From positions 62,001 to 126,000 of the forward strand of contig JAXMAR010000005.1 of NCBI GenBank assembly GCA_046350295.1: DNA of 64,000 nt, written 5' to 3'. Below are positions 8,089 to 18,485 of this stretch, in pieces. The notes below the pieces were generated by a model. It was not told the DNA's origin. It saw only the letters and a list, made by a program, of their open reading frames with translations, and did no database searches. The position numbers and the translations under genes were made by a program. Each line of letters begins with the position of its first letter. Positions within the stretch are counted from its first letter, which is position 1. Source of the DNA: JAXMAR01 sp046350295. Lineage in GTDB: Bacteria > Planctomycetota > Planctomycetia > Gemmatales > Gemmataceae.

Positions 8089-9323
8089 CTACCTGCCGAG
8101 CAAATACAGCCGCACCATGTTCAGCGCCATCTTCGCCGTCCGGCCCTGAATCTCCTCGCGCGTTCCGAGCCAGCTGAAGCTGGATGACTTCACCCCGCCG
8201 TCCCACGCCACCGCGGCGTAGACCAGGCCCACCGGTTTGTCCGAATCCCCCGTCCCCGGACCGGCGAGCCCGACCGTGGCGACGCCGATGTCGGTCTGGA
8301 ACAGCTTGCGGCACTGCACGGCCATCGCCTCCACGACGGGGGCGCTGATGACGCCGTGCGTGTCGATGAGGCGCGCCGGCACGCCGAGGACGTTGACCTT
8401 GATGCGGTTGTCGTAGGCGATGATGCCGCCGCGGTACCAGTCGCTCACGCCGGGGACGCGCGTCAGCTTCGCGCCGATCCGGCCGGCGGTGACGCTCTCG
8501 GCGCTCGCCAGGCTCAGCTTCTTCGCGGCGAGCAGCGCGACGACCGCGTCCTCCAGGTCCTCGTCGTCGACGCCGAAGACCAGGTGGCGCAGGCGGTCGC
8601 GGATGGTCGCCTCGACCGGGGCGATCTGGGCCTGGCACTCCGCGCGGGTCGCGGCGCGGGCGAAGATGCGCAGGCTGATGGTCGCGTCGCTCGCGGTGAT
8701 GCCGACCTCCGGGACGTGCCCGCGCCGCGTCAGGTCGAAGAGCTTCTCCTCGATGTGGGATTCGCCGCCGCCGAAGGTGTTGATCTTGCGCTGGACCTGC
8801 ACGCCGCCCCCCAGGCCGAGCGCGAGCAGGCGCGGCCTCACCTGCTCGTCGTACATGGCCCGCATCTCGCTCGGCACCCCGGATGCAGGCGACGACCGCC
8901 CGCCCCACCTTCATCCAGACGCCCGGCAGCCGTGCCGCAGGCGTTGAAGATCTCGCCCCGCGCGGCAACATCGCCTGCACGCTGTTCCGCTCGGGCATCG
9001 GCCGGTTGCGGCGAGCGAACATCTGCGCGATGTGCTCCAGCGACGCCGGATCGAGGACAAGATCGACCCCGGCGACCCGCGCCAGCGCCTCGCGCGTCAG
9101 ATCGTCCTGGGTGGGACCCAGCCCGCCGGTGACGAGGACGACATCGGCCCGGTCGACGGCGAAGCGAACGGCAGACGTTGTCGTCCGTGTCATCCGCGAC
9201 CGTCGTGTGAAACGCGACGGGCACGCCGATCTCCGCCAGGCGCAGACTGAGCCACTGGCTGTTGGTGTCGAGACTCTGCCCGGAGGTGATCTCCGAGCCG
9301 ATGGAGAGGATTTCGGCTTTCAT
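8089..9323 (-). pseudogene. cinA: CinA-family nicotinamide-nucleotide amidase / competence-damage protein, frameshifted
   Basis: The combined product is a full-length CinA: an N-terminal MoCF/COG1058 domain (starts M-K-A-E-I-L-S-I-G-S-E-I-T-S-G; V-T-G-G-L-G-P-T-Q-D-D-L-T-R-E-A-L follows) and a C-terminal amidase domain (S-A-E-S-V-T-A-G; G-V-A-T-V-G-L-A-G-P-G). As given, the frame breaks near 9165-9175, near 8925-8960 (two compensating slips around E-I-F-N-A-C-G-T-A) and near 8880 (before G-V-P-S-E-M). The longest intact piece is the C-terminal 262 residues, 8089-8877. Order and spacing are otherwise normal, so sequencing error is as likely as a true pseudogene. The family deamidates NMN in pyridine-nucleotide recycling. 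Confidence 0.85.
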
Positions 9324-9333
9324 GGGGCCTGAC

Positions 9334-9756
9334 TCACGCCGGCTTCCCTAGGCGAAACGGCTGCGGGATCAACTCCTCCACCTTGAATGACTGCACCCTC
9401 TCCCCGCCGCAGACGATGATCTCCGCGTCTTGCGCCAACTCGACCATCCATTGGCGGCAAGCGCCGCAGGGCAGAAGCTCGCTCAGTCCCCGGTCGGGCG
9501 CGGCGTCAATGCACGCGATCGCGATGGCCCGGATGCGCTTCTCCCCCTTGGCCAGCGCACTTGCCAGCGCCCGCTCTTTCGGCGCAAGGGCCACCCGTAG
9601 CTCCGCGTTCGACGTTGACCCCGACCGCGATCCCCTGGCTCCCCAGCACGGCCGCCCGACCCGGAACTTCGAATACGGAGCGTAGGCCGCCAACGCCGCC
9701 GTGCGCGCCGCCTGGATCAGCTTGTCTCTCTCCTGTTTCGTCAACTCGCTGGCCAT
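9334..9756 (-). CDS. cdd: cytidine deaminase with two apparent compensating frameshifts
   Basis: A 140-residue cytidine deaminase, which converts cytidine to uridine in pyrimidine salvage. N- and C-terminal parts are family-like: Y-A-P-Y-S-K-F-R-V-G near 25-34 and L-P-C-G-A-C-R-Q-W near 100, supplying two zinc cysteines. Residues about 35-59 read as nonsense (R-P-C-W-G-A-R-G-S-R-S-G). Shifting frame between about 9655 and 9578 restores A-A-V-L-G-S-Q-G-I-A-V-G-V-N-V-E and then P-C-A-E-R, the expected C-A-E motif with the third zinc ligand and the catalytic Glu. Two nearby opposite indels are therefore present or are sequence errors. The gene lies 10 bases from the cinA start, in the same direction. 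Confidence 0.82.
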   Translation of the reverse strand: MASELTKQERDKLIQAARTAALAAYAPYSKFRVGRPCWGARGSRSGSTSNAELRVALAPKERALASALAKGEKRIRAIAIACIDAAPDRGLSELLPCGACRQWMVELAQDAEIIVCGGERVQSFKVEELIPQPFRLGKPA

Positions 9757-9768
9757 ACCGCGTCCTCG

Positions 9769-10485
9769 TCAGAGCTCTTCCAGAATAGGGAACAGGACAC
9801 CCGATACCGCTTCCGCCAACTGCTTGGCCTCGTCGCTGTCGAAGCCGACGGCGTCAATCCGCTTGGAGCTATCAAAGGAAATCGTCCCGATCGGCGCGCG
9901 TGTCGGATCGCGCGGGTCTCGGATCGGCGCCGCGAGCACGCAGCGTAGCTCGTCCCAAATCATCCCCTTGTGCGCCCCGTGGTAACGATCGTGGTGATCG
10001 GCCGGCAACTCCTCCGCCAGGATCACATTGCCATGAAACGCCCGGGCGATGACCAGAACATCCCTATCCGGCCCAGCGCAGAAGATGGGGAGCGTGCTGT
10101 CCGCACAGACCGGGTAGCTCCACTGACAGAACGGCTCCAGCGCCTTCCGTTCCTTATTGTACACTCGGCATTGGGCGCGAATCGGATAGAGGCCGAGTCG
10201 GTGGGGCAAGACCAGGGCCCGGGTGGTGATCTCCAGCAGGGTGCGGGCCTTGTCATGCAGGGAGGCGCGTGTCGGATTGCCGCCTAGTGACGCAAAAAGA
10301 ACGCCGACCTGAAGGCCGAAGAAGACGAGAGCAAGGACGACCCAGACGGGAGGGGGTATCCCGACATCCGCGACAGAAGGCGTGATGACGTTGACATACA
10401 CCCCAACGCTTGCCCCAGCCATCAAACCGAAAACGCCGACCAGAACGTGGGACAGCAGGCGATGCCGGCGAAAGAACCTGGCCAT
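9769..10485 (-). CDS. membrane protein with two helices and a GAF-like C-terminal domain
   Basis: An unrecognised protein of about 238 residues from the ATG at 10485; the frame is open to 10722, but that extension is low in family-like features. Two transmembrane helices lie near the N-terminus (V-L-V-G-V-F-G-L-M-A-G-A and V-W-V-V-L-A-L-V-F-F-G-L). The soluble remainder ends in a pattern seen in GAF domains: A-A-P-I-R-D-P-R-D-P-T-R-A-P-I-G-T-I-S-F-D-S, followed by a helix. A membrane-anchored GAF sensor without an output domain is my inference. It sits 12 bases upstream of cdd in the same direction. Confidence 0.6.
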   Translation of the reverse strand: MARFFRRHRLLSHVLVGVFGLMAGASVGVYVNVITPSVADVGIPPPVWVVLALVFFGLQVGVLFASLGGNPTRASLHDKARTLLEITTRALVLPHRLGLYPIRAQCRVYNKERKALEPFCQWSYPVCADSTLPIFCAGPDRDVLVIARAFHGNVILAEELPADHHDRYHGAHKGMIWDELRCVLAAPIRDPRDPTRAPIGTISFDSSKRIDAVGFDSDEAKQLAEAVSGVLFPILEEL

Positions 10486-10784
10486 GACGGTAGAGGCCCA
10501 CTTCGTTTTCGAACGTGTCAACGCGTCAAGAATACCTGCCGTCGTGACAAATATGAAGCACAAACCGCGATGCCCACTGAGCAATTCCTCCGCATCCGCG
10601 TCCACCGCACAGGGCTCGGGTCTTGAGGGCGACACGCATGGGGCCGCCGCGGTCAAAACGAACAAGAAGGGAGGGGGCGAGCATCGCAAGCGCAGAAGGG
10701 CAAGCGAGTTGCGCTCGTCCACCGTACTTGATCACTTGTTCCAAAAAGTGATCGAGAAGGGAGGGGGGGCGGCTCGCGTTATCG
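10486..10784. other. intergenic region with a short direct repeat
   Basis: No gene is evident here other than the possible N-terminal extension of the membrane protein. AGAAGGGAGGGGGCGAGC near 10668 recurs in altered form as AGAAGGGAGGGGGGGCGGC near 10756, giving G-rich tracts just before the end of the TPR gene. Confidence 0.45.
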
Positions 10785-12875
10785 CTACTTCTTCCCCGCC
10801 TTCGCCTTCTCCAAAAGCTTGCTGGCCTGCGGGTTGCCGGGGAAGAGGACGAGGGCGGCTTCGAACTCGCGCCGGGCGTCGGGGAAGCGGGACAAATCGA
10901 GGTACTTCTGCCCCTCAACCATGTGGTTGCTGAAATCGGCGCGGCGCAGCGCGGTCGTCACCCGCGCGTCCTTGGGAGCGAGCTTGAAAGCGTCTTGATA
11001 GGTCTTGAGGGCGTCGGCCCATTTGCCCTTGCGCTCCTCATCCGCCCCCGTCTTGAGCAGGCTTTCCAAATCATCCTTTGTGGACGAGCCTTTGCTCAGG
11101 CGCGCGACCTCGGCCAGCCCCTTGGTCGCCTCGGAGAGGCCGGGCCGCAACTTGAGCGCCTGACCGTAGAAGCCGCGCGCGTCGTCGTAGCGCATGCCCT
11201 TCAAGGCGGCGTCGGCCTGCTTGAGGAGGCGCTGCACCTCGGCGTCCGTCTTCTCGTCGGCCAGCTTGCGGGCCTCCGCGATCTTGAGATCGGACCAGGC
11301 CTTCTGCGTATCCTTGAGCAGGCGGTCGGCCGCCGCATCGCCCGGCATCGCCTTGAGCGCTTCGCCGTAGGCCTTGAGCGCCTCGTCGAACTTCTTGGCC
11401 GAGAACGCCTTCATGCCCAGGGAGACGGCGCGCTCGTAAGCCATCTTGCGGGCCGCAAGGTCGGCGGCGGCGCCCTTCGCCTTGGCGTCGGCGTCCAGGC
11501 GCGCTTTTTCATAATCCTGACGCGCCAGGAGCAAGGCCGGCTCCTTGGGCGCCAGCGTTTCGGCTCGCCCCAGGAGCTTGCCCGCGTCGTCCAGCCTGCC
11601 GGCCTTGAGGGCCAGACGGGCGTCGCTGAGCGCCTTGTCGAACTCGGCGCGGCGCGCCTTCTCCGCCTCGACGGCGGCCACGGCCGCCTTCTCCGCGCGC
11701 GTCAGATCGTCGCGCAGGCGTAAGGCGTCGGCGTTCTTCTCGTCCAGACGGAGCGCCTCGGTGAGCGCCTTGCCGGCGCCCGACAGGTCCTTCGCCGCCA
11801 GCGCCAGCCGGGCTTTATCGACGGCCTTCTTCACGTCCGCCGCGCGGCGAATCCCGTCGGCCCGCTTCTTGGCGGCGTCGGCGATCTCGTCGTCATGCCG
11901 TTTGAGGGCGGTCCGCGCCTCGCTGAGATAATCCGCGGAGCTCTTATCCCCCGGCAACAGCTTCTGCGCCGCTTCGAAGGACTTGATGGCATCGGTGAAA
12001 CGGCCGATGGCGAGGGCCGATTTGCCGTCGCCGAGCAGCTTCTGATAGGCGAGGGCCTTTTCCTTGGCGGCGGCGCGGGTCTTGGCGTCGGCCAGCGTGG
12101 CGTCGCGTGATTTCTCCGCGCTTGCCAGGAGTCCCTTGAGCGCCGCGTCGCCCGGCTTGAGACGGAGCGCCTCCTGGAATGCGACCACGGCCGCCTCGAA
12201 CTGCTTGGACTTGAGGTTGTCCTGGCCGGTCCGCACCAGGCGATCGAGGTCCTTGAGGCGCGTCGCCTCTTCACCCTTGCGCCGGGCATCGGCCAGCACG
12301 CGCGCTTCCGCCTGCTCGGCTTTCGTCAGGCCGGTGAGCGCTTCGAGGTTGCCCGGGGCGAGTCCCTTGGCCAGACGAAACGCCTCGGCCGCCTTCTGGT
12401 ACGCCTTGGCCTCCAGGAACGCGGCGCCGTCCGCGAGCAGTTTGCGCAGGCGATCGGCGCGTTCCGTCTCGTCTCGTTTCGCCTTGGTCGCCGCATCTCT
12501 CTCCGCGGCTTCCTTCGCCTTGGCCGACTCCGCGGCGCGGATGCCGGCGAGCGCCGCCTCGGTCTTGAAGACGCGGCTCGCCTCCTCGAAGCGGGCATGG
12601 GCGCCGTCGTAGTCATGGCGCTTCAGGGCGTCCTGGGCCAGCGCGAACGCCTTCTCGTACAGGTCCTGGTTGCGCTTCGCTTCCTTTTCCGCGGCGATCC
12701 GCCGGGTTTTCTCCGCGGCCAACTTCTCCGCCAGAGCGAGGCGCTCCGCTTCCCCCTTGGCCTTGGCGCGGGCCTCGGCGTCCTTGCGCTCGACGCTTCT
12801 TGCGAAGCCCGTCGACCAGGTCCGACTTGCGATACTTCGCCGCGCCCAGTTGCAGCGCGCCGATCGCGCGTCCAT
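10785..12875 (-). CDS. TPR-rich protein, C-terminal half of a giant lipoprotein gene
   Basis: The 696-codon open segment is almost wholly alpha-helical, with about ten TPR-like units. Recurring blocks are A-L-x-L-K-P-G-D-A-A-L-K, Y-Q-K-A-A-E-A-F-R-L-A-K and F-D-E-A-L-K-A-Y-G-E-A-L-K-A-M-P-G-D-A-A, separated by charged K/A/E/R-rich helices. It probably continues the protein starting at 15705: between 12790 and 12990 another frame carries S-A-Y-K-T-A-L-D-E-G-K-R-F-L-S-K-G-D-Y-G-R-A, a further TPR. The ATG at 12875 is therefore unlikely to be a true start. TPR arrays serve as protein-binding scaffolds; the partner is unknown. Confidence 0.75.
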   Translation of the reverse strand: MDARSARCNWARRSIASRTWSTGFARSVERKDAEARAKAKGEAERLALAEKLAAEKTRRIAAEKEAKRNQDLYEKAFALAQDALKRHDYDGAHARFEEASRVFKTEAALAGIRAAESAKAKEAAERDAATKAKRDETERADRLRKLLADGAAFLEAKAYQKAAEAFRLAKGLAPGNLEALTGLTKAEQAEARVLADARRKGEEATRLKDLDRLVRTGQDNLKSKQFEAAVVAFQEALRLKPGDAALKGLLASAEKSRDATLADAKTRAAAKEKALAYQKLLGDGKSALAIGRFTDAIKSFEAAQKLLPGDKSSADYLSEARTALKRHDDEIADAAKKRADGIRRAADVKKAVDKARLALAAKDLSGAGKALTEALRLDEKNADALRLRDDLTRAEKAAVAAVEAEKARRAEFDKALSDARLALKAGRLDDAGKLLGRAETLAPKEPALLLARQDYEKARLDADAKAKGAAADLAARKMAYERAVSLGMKAFSAKKFDEALKAYGEALKAMPGDAAADRLLKDTQKAWSDLKIAEARKLADEKTDAEVQRLLKQADAALKGMRYDDARGFYGQALKLRPGLSEATKGLAEVARLSKGSSTKDDLESLLKTGADEERKGKWADALKTYQDAFKLAPKDARVTTALRRADFSNHMVEGQKYLDLSRFPDARREFEAALVLFPGNPQASKLLEKAKAGKK

Positions 12876-13251
12876 AGTCCCCTTGCTCAGGAAGCGCTTG
12901 CCCTCATCCAGAGCCGTCTTGTAAGCCGAGTAGTCCTTCGCTTCGCGCTTTTGCGCTCCGCGGCAGACGCGCGCCTCCGTTACCAGCCGCTCCTTCTCCA
13001 GCAGCGGCTGCGCTTGGCCAACTCCGCTTCCCGGGCATGGCGCCGCTCCCCTTCGATGCGCCGCCTCCGCCTCCAGCGCGCCAGACGCCGGTGCTTCTCC
13101 CCTCGGCCCGCGCTTGGGGCCAGCTCACCCGCACCGTATTCGTCGCGGCCCCGGCGCGAGCATACCGCTCCTTCGAACCTGCTGATCGAGAGCGCGACGT
13201 TGCCGACCTTCGCGCCCGGCACGCCTCGCCGATGAGCCGCAGCGCGCCGCT

Positions 13252-15705
13252 TCACGCTCGACGACGACCGGGGCCGCGGCAAGCGCAGCCGCTCCAGTTC
13301 CGCCGCTCGGGCCAGCTCGAACGAGCGGCGCCGCGCTTCCTCCTCGCGCTCGCGCTGGGCCAGGAACTCGCGGCTCGCGCTCCGCCGCGAACGCGGCGCG
13401 GCCTCTCCCAGCGCGCCCTTTTCCAGCCACACCAGGACCTCGACATGCCGCGGCCGCGGGCGCGGCCGTCCTCGAACACGGCGAGCAGCAGATCGAAGCG
13501 GCGCCGGGCGAAGTGGTCGCGTCCGGTCACGAGCAGGCGTTCGAAGCGGTCGACGCCCCCCAGCACGCGGTACGCTCGGCGGGGCTCCAGGAGGCATTTG
13601 CGCTGCGCTCTATAGGCCGCAGCTTCAGCTCGAACGGGTTGTGGGCGTGCGGGTGGGCGCGGCCGGCCTGAAGCCGAACTCGGCGTCGAGCAGGAAGACG
13701 TTGACATCGAAGCTCGCCGTCTGGTGGATCTCGCCGAGGACGAAGTAGCGGATGTTGAGGGCGGCCGAGCCAGCGCCCGCGCGTGCGGGTCGGTCATCAG
13801 GTCGTTCAAGGTCATGCCGGTCTTGGCCATGTACCGGTAGACCAGGCCGGAGTCGACCACGTCGAAGTCGCCGCGCAGGTAGGGGCGCCAGCTGTCCCCG
13901 GCGTCCACCAGCTCAGATAAGGGGGCACGGCCCAGGCCTCGCCGGCGACCAGGAAGTTGAGGACGGCGACGCGGCGCGGCGGCGACGACCACCGGCTCGA
14001 CAGCGACCACCACCGGCAGGAAAGGCCGGACACGATCGAGGCGAAGCAGCACGTCGAAGTTGCCGGGCGACAGCGCGAAGGGCCGGCTCGTAATGCCGCC
14101 GCGCTCGCCAAAGTGGCCGCGCAGGAAGAGGTTATCGCCCAGGAGCAGCGTGGTGTGCAGGAAGCGGAAGCGACGGCGGCTTCCGCGGCACCGCCAGCGT
14201 CGACGACCAGACCTTGTCGGGCGGCGGTGGCGGCGGCAGGGCCGCGAAGGCGTCGACCTTGAGGCCGCCGAGGCGCGGAGGCGGCGGTGGGTCGAGGAAC
14301 AGGGCGGCGGCGCGGCGGCGCCGGCGGCGAGCGGGGCGGGGGCGGGGGGCAAAGCCGCGTCCGGCGCCACCGGCTCCGGCGCCATTGCCACGCGCAGCCG
14401 CTCGGTCTCGAACGCCGCCTTCTCATCGTCGCTCATGAGTAGTTGCTTGGCCAGATCGGCAAGGGCCGGCCAGAGCGCGTCCTTGTCCGGCACGGTGATT
14501 TTGGCCGTCTGCACGATGAGGCCGGAGGCGGCGTCGACGAGCCGGGCGTTGACGACGATGCCGGCGTCCTGGCGGATGCTGCCGAGGACCAGGTACTTGA
14601 CCTTGGCCAGCTTGGCGACGGCGCGCGGATGATCCGGGTCGTCGTCCAAACTCTTGATCTTCAGGTCGGCGATGACCTTGTCGAGCTGGTCGCGCTCGAC
14701 GAGGTCGAAGCGTGCCTTGAATTGCGGCAGCAGCTCGTCGGCGACGGTCTTGCCGGCGTCCGCGATACCCACGTCGCCGCGGACATCGAACGCGGCGACG
14801 CTGAGGGCCTCGCGGCGCTTGGAGAGAGCGAGGGCGCACTCGTCGATGTCGTTGAGGACCTGCAGCGTCTTCCAGGTATCCTTCGCCTCCTTGAGCAGGT
14901 CGAGCGCCTCGTCCAGCTTGGACGTGTCCTTGCGCAGCTCGGCGGCGCGGGCACGGAGGGAATCGTACTTCTCCAGCTTGGCCCGCAGGGCGTCCGCATC
15001 CTTGCGCAGCGCGGCGTCGTCGCGGGCGGACAGGGCGCTCTCGTAGGCGAGCGCCGCGGCACGCAGGTTGTCTTCCTTCAGCGCCGCGTCCCCTTCACCC
15101 TTGAAGCGCGTGAAGCGGTCCGCGGCGTCTTCCTTCTTCCCGGCGCCCTCCAGAGCCTCGGCGGCGACCAGCAGTCGCGTCAGCCTGTCCGCCGTCTCCT
15201 TGTCGTCCGCGAAGTCACGCAGCGCGGCCCGGGCCAGCTTGGCCGCCTCGGCGCCGCGGCCGTCGTCGAGGATCGTCTCGATGTCGCTCACGGTCCGGGC
15301 CGCCGTCTTGCTCGAATCGACGTGGGCCTTCAGCTTGGCGATTTCGCCGCGGATGAACTCGGTATCGTCGAAGCTCCGCGCCGTCTCGAGGGCGACGAGC
15401 GCCTCGGCACGCTTGCCGTCCGCCATGTCCTTGAGCGCCTCGGCCAGCGCGGCCTCGTACTTTTCATGACGGGCCCGCTCCTCCGGGCTCTCGGGCTTGA
15501 ACTCGGCGAAGGGATCGACGACCTTCTTGTCGTCGTCCGGTTTGCCGTCGCCGTCCGGCTTCTTATCGCCGCTCGGCTTCGGGCCGCTCGGCGTCGGCTC
15601 GACCTTGATCTCGACGCGATCCTTGGGGGGAGCGTCACCGCGGCCGCAACCGGAGACGACAACTGCGAGAAGAAACACGAGGCAGAGACAGGAGAAGCGA
15701 CGCAT
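13252..15705 (-). pseudogene. CsgG/FlgO-like lipoprotein with TPR, N-terminal half, frameshifted after about 14300
   Basis: The ATG at 15705 begins a lipoprotein signal (F-L-L-A-V-V-V-S-G-C, lipobox Cys near residue 20). Then come a charged linker, a TPR-like helical region and a CsgG-like domain (F-D-L-V-E-R-D-Q-L-D-K-V-I, then Y-L-V-L-G-S-I-R-Q-D-A-G-I-V-V-N-A-R-L-V-D). The frame is clean to about 14300. After that, homologous text hops between frames: L-H-T-T-L-L-L-G-D-N-L-F-L-R-G-H-F, then S-G-L-V-Y-R-Y-M-A-K-T-G-M-T-L-N-D-L-M, then R-Y-F-V-L-G-E-I-x-Q-T-A-S-F-D-V, a second CsgG-like segment. CsgG-like modules act in envelope secretion or assembly. The whole gene probably spans 15705 to 10785, about 1,640 codons. 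Confidence 0.7.
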
Positions 15706-16099
15706 GAGTCCACTCCAAGGAGCGTCCGGAAAAAAGAGGCGTCGGTGCCGCTGGCATCTTACGCGGCGCCGCGCAGCCGCACAAGGCGGCAGCGCGACGA
15801 TCAAAGGCAAACGCGTTCGGCGCCAAAACTTGCGCGCGGGCGGGGAGCGAGCGCCTGGCGGAGGACAAGCCATAGGACGGCTACGACTACGTCAAGTCTT
15901 TCATTTTGCGTAGCCGGCCAAGGGGCGCGGAGAGTCTGACTGCCCTGGCTGGCCGTTTCGCGTCCGGCCCCTCGCGTGGGGCAGTCAAAAACCCATGGTC
16001 AAGCCGCAATTCCTCCCGGACAATCAAGGTAGCGATCATACCCTGATCCCTCGCAGGGCGCTGCTCCCCGAAAACTTGCCTTGCGACCGATGCCGCCAC

Positions 16100-17715
16100 A
16101 TGAGCGTCCCCGACAATAGCGCCGCCCCAAATCCGAACCGCCTGCAAAGGCGCCTGCGCTGGCTCCGCGATCTCCTCGTGCCCGCCCTGCTGGCGCTGCT
16201 CGTCTGGTTCGTCCTGCGCGAGCCGCTCGCCTGGTGGCTGCGCGGCGACGAGCTTTACGACAAGGAGGCGATCAAGGAATGGGTGCGCGAGGCGCGCGTC
16301 TATCAGACGCTGCCGGAGCTGACGCAGAAGTACCTGGCCATTCTCAAGGAGCATGGCGAGTACCTGGCCCGCATGCCCCTCGCCGAGGCGAACAAGGTGG
16401 CGCGGTTCCGCGTCCTCGATGAGGAGCTGGGCTTCAAGCGCGACGAGATCCGTGAGCACCTCGCGGCCCTCGGCGTCCCCGCCACCAAGCTTTACCCGGG
16501 GCAGCTTCCCCTCTTTCCGATCATCTACCGGCTCTCCGTCAACTTCGATCCGGGGCTGAACCTCGAGCCGATCGTCTGGGATTCCCAATTGCCGCGCCAT
16601 CCGGGACAGGTGCAGGAGCTGACGGGCGTCTCGCTCGGAGAAGGGGACGATCTCGGTGCAGCGCCACCACCACGCCTGTTGTACGGCGAGTTCCGCGAGC
16701 GCGAGGAGGCGAGCGCCGCTCGCCTGAGCGGCCTGGGCATGCTCACGCGTATCCGGCGCCCTCGTCTGGTCTTCGTCAGCCCGGCGGCGCGACAACCAGC
16801 GAGCAGCAGCCACGTCGCCGAGCAACAGGCGACGTCCGCCAGACGCTGCGCTCTGGAGGCGAAGCCTGGCGCTCGCCGCGAAGGCGAACAGCTCAGCCAC
16901 GAGGAGGCCGAGCGGCAGAACCTCGGCGCCAAATCGCAGATCTTCGCCAACATCGGCATCATGGCCGGCAACATCAAGAACCTCCTCGTCCGCCCCAACG
17001 ACCTGTTGCGGCAGCCTCGAGGAGCGCGTCGACCACGACAACCAGTCCCACATGCTCGGTACGGCGGGCGCTGGGCACCGTGACCTCGCGTCTGCAGCAG
17101 ATCCTGCAGACGGTGCGGCGCGACAGCACAAGACGGTGACGGTCCACATCGACCTCAACGCGATGGTGCCGCGGCTGGCGACAACCTGGAACGAGCTGGC
17201 GCAAGAGGAAATGGAAGTTGAGCCTGGGCTCGACCTCGGCGCGGCGCCCGTCCGGATCGGGGGGACTATTCGCACATCCAGCAGGCGGCGCCGAGAACCT
17301 GCTGTTCAACGCGACGCCACCTTCGAGATGCCTGCCTGCGAGAAGGCGCGCCTGAGCGGGGCGAAGCCGGCCCGCTCTCCCGCCCAGAGGCGCCAGGCCC
17401 TCATCGACGCCGCCGGCTGGAAAGGGAACATCGTCCTGCGCACGCGACGGCTAGCCAAGGAAGCGGTTCTCGAAGTCGCGGACAGCATCCGGCATGACCG
17501 ACGAAGTGCGGCGCCGCTGCACCGAAGTACTTCTCCACCAAGCCGTGCGCCACTCTTCGCCGGGCTCACCGCGGGCATGGGGCTGGGCCTCTCCTTCGTC
17601 ATGGTCATCCTCGATCATCGCCAGGCCAGGCTGGAGATCGAATCCCGGCCGCTCGAAGCCTGTTTCGCCTGCGGCTTCCACGGCGGAATAGAATGTCGTC
17701 TGCTGCTTCCCCGAC
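16100..17715 (+). pseudogene. membrane histidine kinase, heavily frameshifted
   Basis: The first 170 codons from the ATG at 16100 are clean: a membrane helix (D-L-L-V-P-A-L-L-A-L-L-V-W-F-V-L, residues about 25-40), then a mixed charged domain with L-P-L-F-P-I-I-Y-R-L-S-V-N-F. Beyond about 16600 the frame changes repeatedly. Kinase signatures remain in several frames: F-A-N-I-G-I-M-A-G followed directly by N-I-K-N-L-L-V-R-P-N-D-L-L (the A-H segment expected between them, with the phospho-acceptor His, is missing), N-L-L-F-N-A, G-M-T-D-E-V-R-R-R-C-T-E and T-A-G-M-G-L-G-L-S-F-V-M-V-I-L-D-H. Either decayed or very poorly sequenced. It cannot be functional as written. Confidence 0.7.
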
Positions 17716-17772
17716 TTCGCGGAGTTTTCCTCCAGGGGCTTACGCCGCCGAGCTCGCCCGGGGCGTCAGGTC

Positions 17773-18478
17773 TTGATGAATGCCATGAAGTTACTTCCCT
17801 GCCTTGCTGCTGGTTGTGTGTCTTGGCCTTGGCTGCGACATGGCCGACTACCGGCGGCTATGAACGAGAACCGCGCTGGCTCGAGGCGTTCGACAAGGAG
17901 AACCGCTACCTCGACAAGCCGTTGCGGGCCCTTCATGTACACGTCCGGCCCAGGACAAGGAGCCCGAATCGTGGATCCCCGCCTGGTCGCTGTTTCTGCG
18001 CCCTGCCGCACAAGACCGAGCCAAGCGTTCCCGAAAAGGCGGCTTGCTGATCTACAAGAGCATCAAGCTTCGTCACCCCGGCGACCCCGCCGGTGTTCGT
18101 CGCCGTCAGCTCCATCGGCGCCGACCCGCGCGAGGAAACCCGCCATCCCGATCAAGGTTTCCAGGACGATGGCTACCGGGCCATCCTGGACTACGCCCGC
18201 AGCAACCTCCTGGCCAATCTGCGGTGTGAGCCCAACAGCTGGAAGCCCGAGACGCCCGCGGGACCCAGGGGCGCCTTCGAAGCCATCCACTGCGAAGCAG
18301 TCGGGCGAAGAACTGCAGCTCGATTTCTACCATCGCCAGTCCGGCGACCAGCAAGTCCTCATCCTCTTCCAGCATCCCAGGGAAGGAAGGACGGCGACAC
18401 GATCAAGCTGTGCCTGGCGCTGGGCGTGGGGACGCAGCCGGCAAACGCCGTGCGGAATTCAGCCGGCTCCATCCGGGG
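17773..18478 (+). pseudogene. lipoprotein-like hypothetical protein, frameshifted
   Basis: I do not recognise the family. From about 17785 the sequence can be read as M-K-L-L-P-C-L followed by a hydrophobic run ending in G-L-G-C, a lipoprotein-type signal, but the frame slips within it. Coherent later segments in different frames are A-F-D-K-E-N-R-Y-L-D-K-P-L, P-V-F-V-A-V-S-S-I-G-A-D-P-R-E, D-G-Y-R-A-I-L-D-Y-A-R-S-N-L-L-A-N-L-R and L-Q-L-D-F-Y-H-R-Q-S-G-D-Q-Q-V-L-I-L. At least four frameshifts are needed to join them. It lies between the damaged histidine kinase and the damaged epimerase on the same strand. Confidence 0.5.
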
Positions 18479-18485
18479 AAATGAC

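Noticed and set aside
12597..13615. Plus-strand frames in the 12.6-13.6 kb region as genes
   Set aside because: Their products are Arg/Pro/Ala-rich shadows; minus-strand text is coherent TPR-type sequence interrupted by frameshifts.
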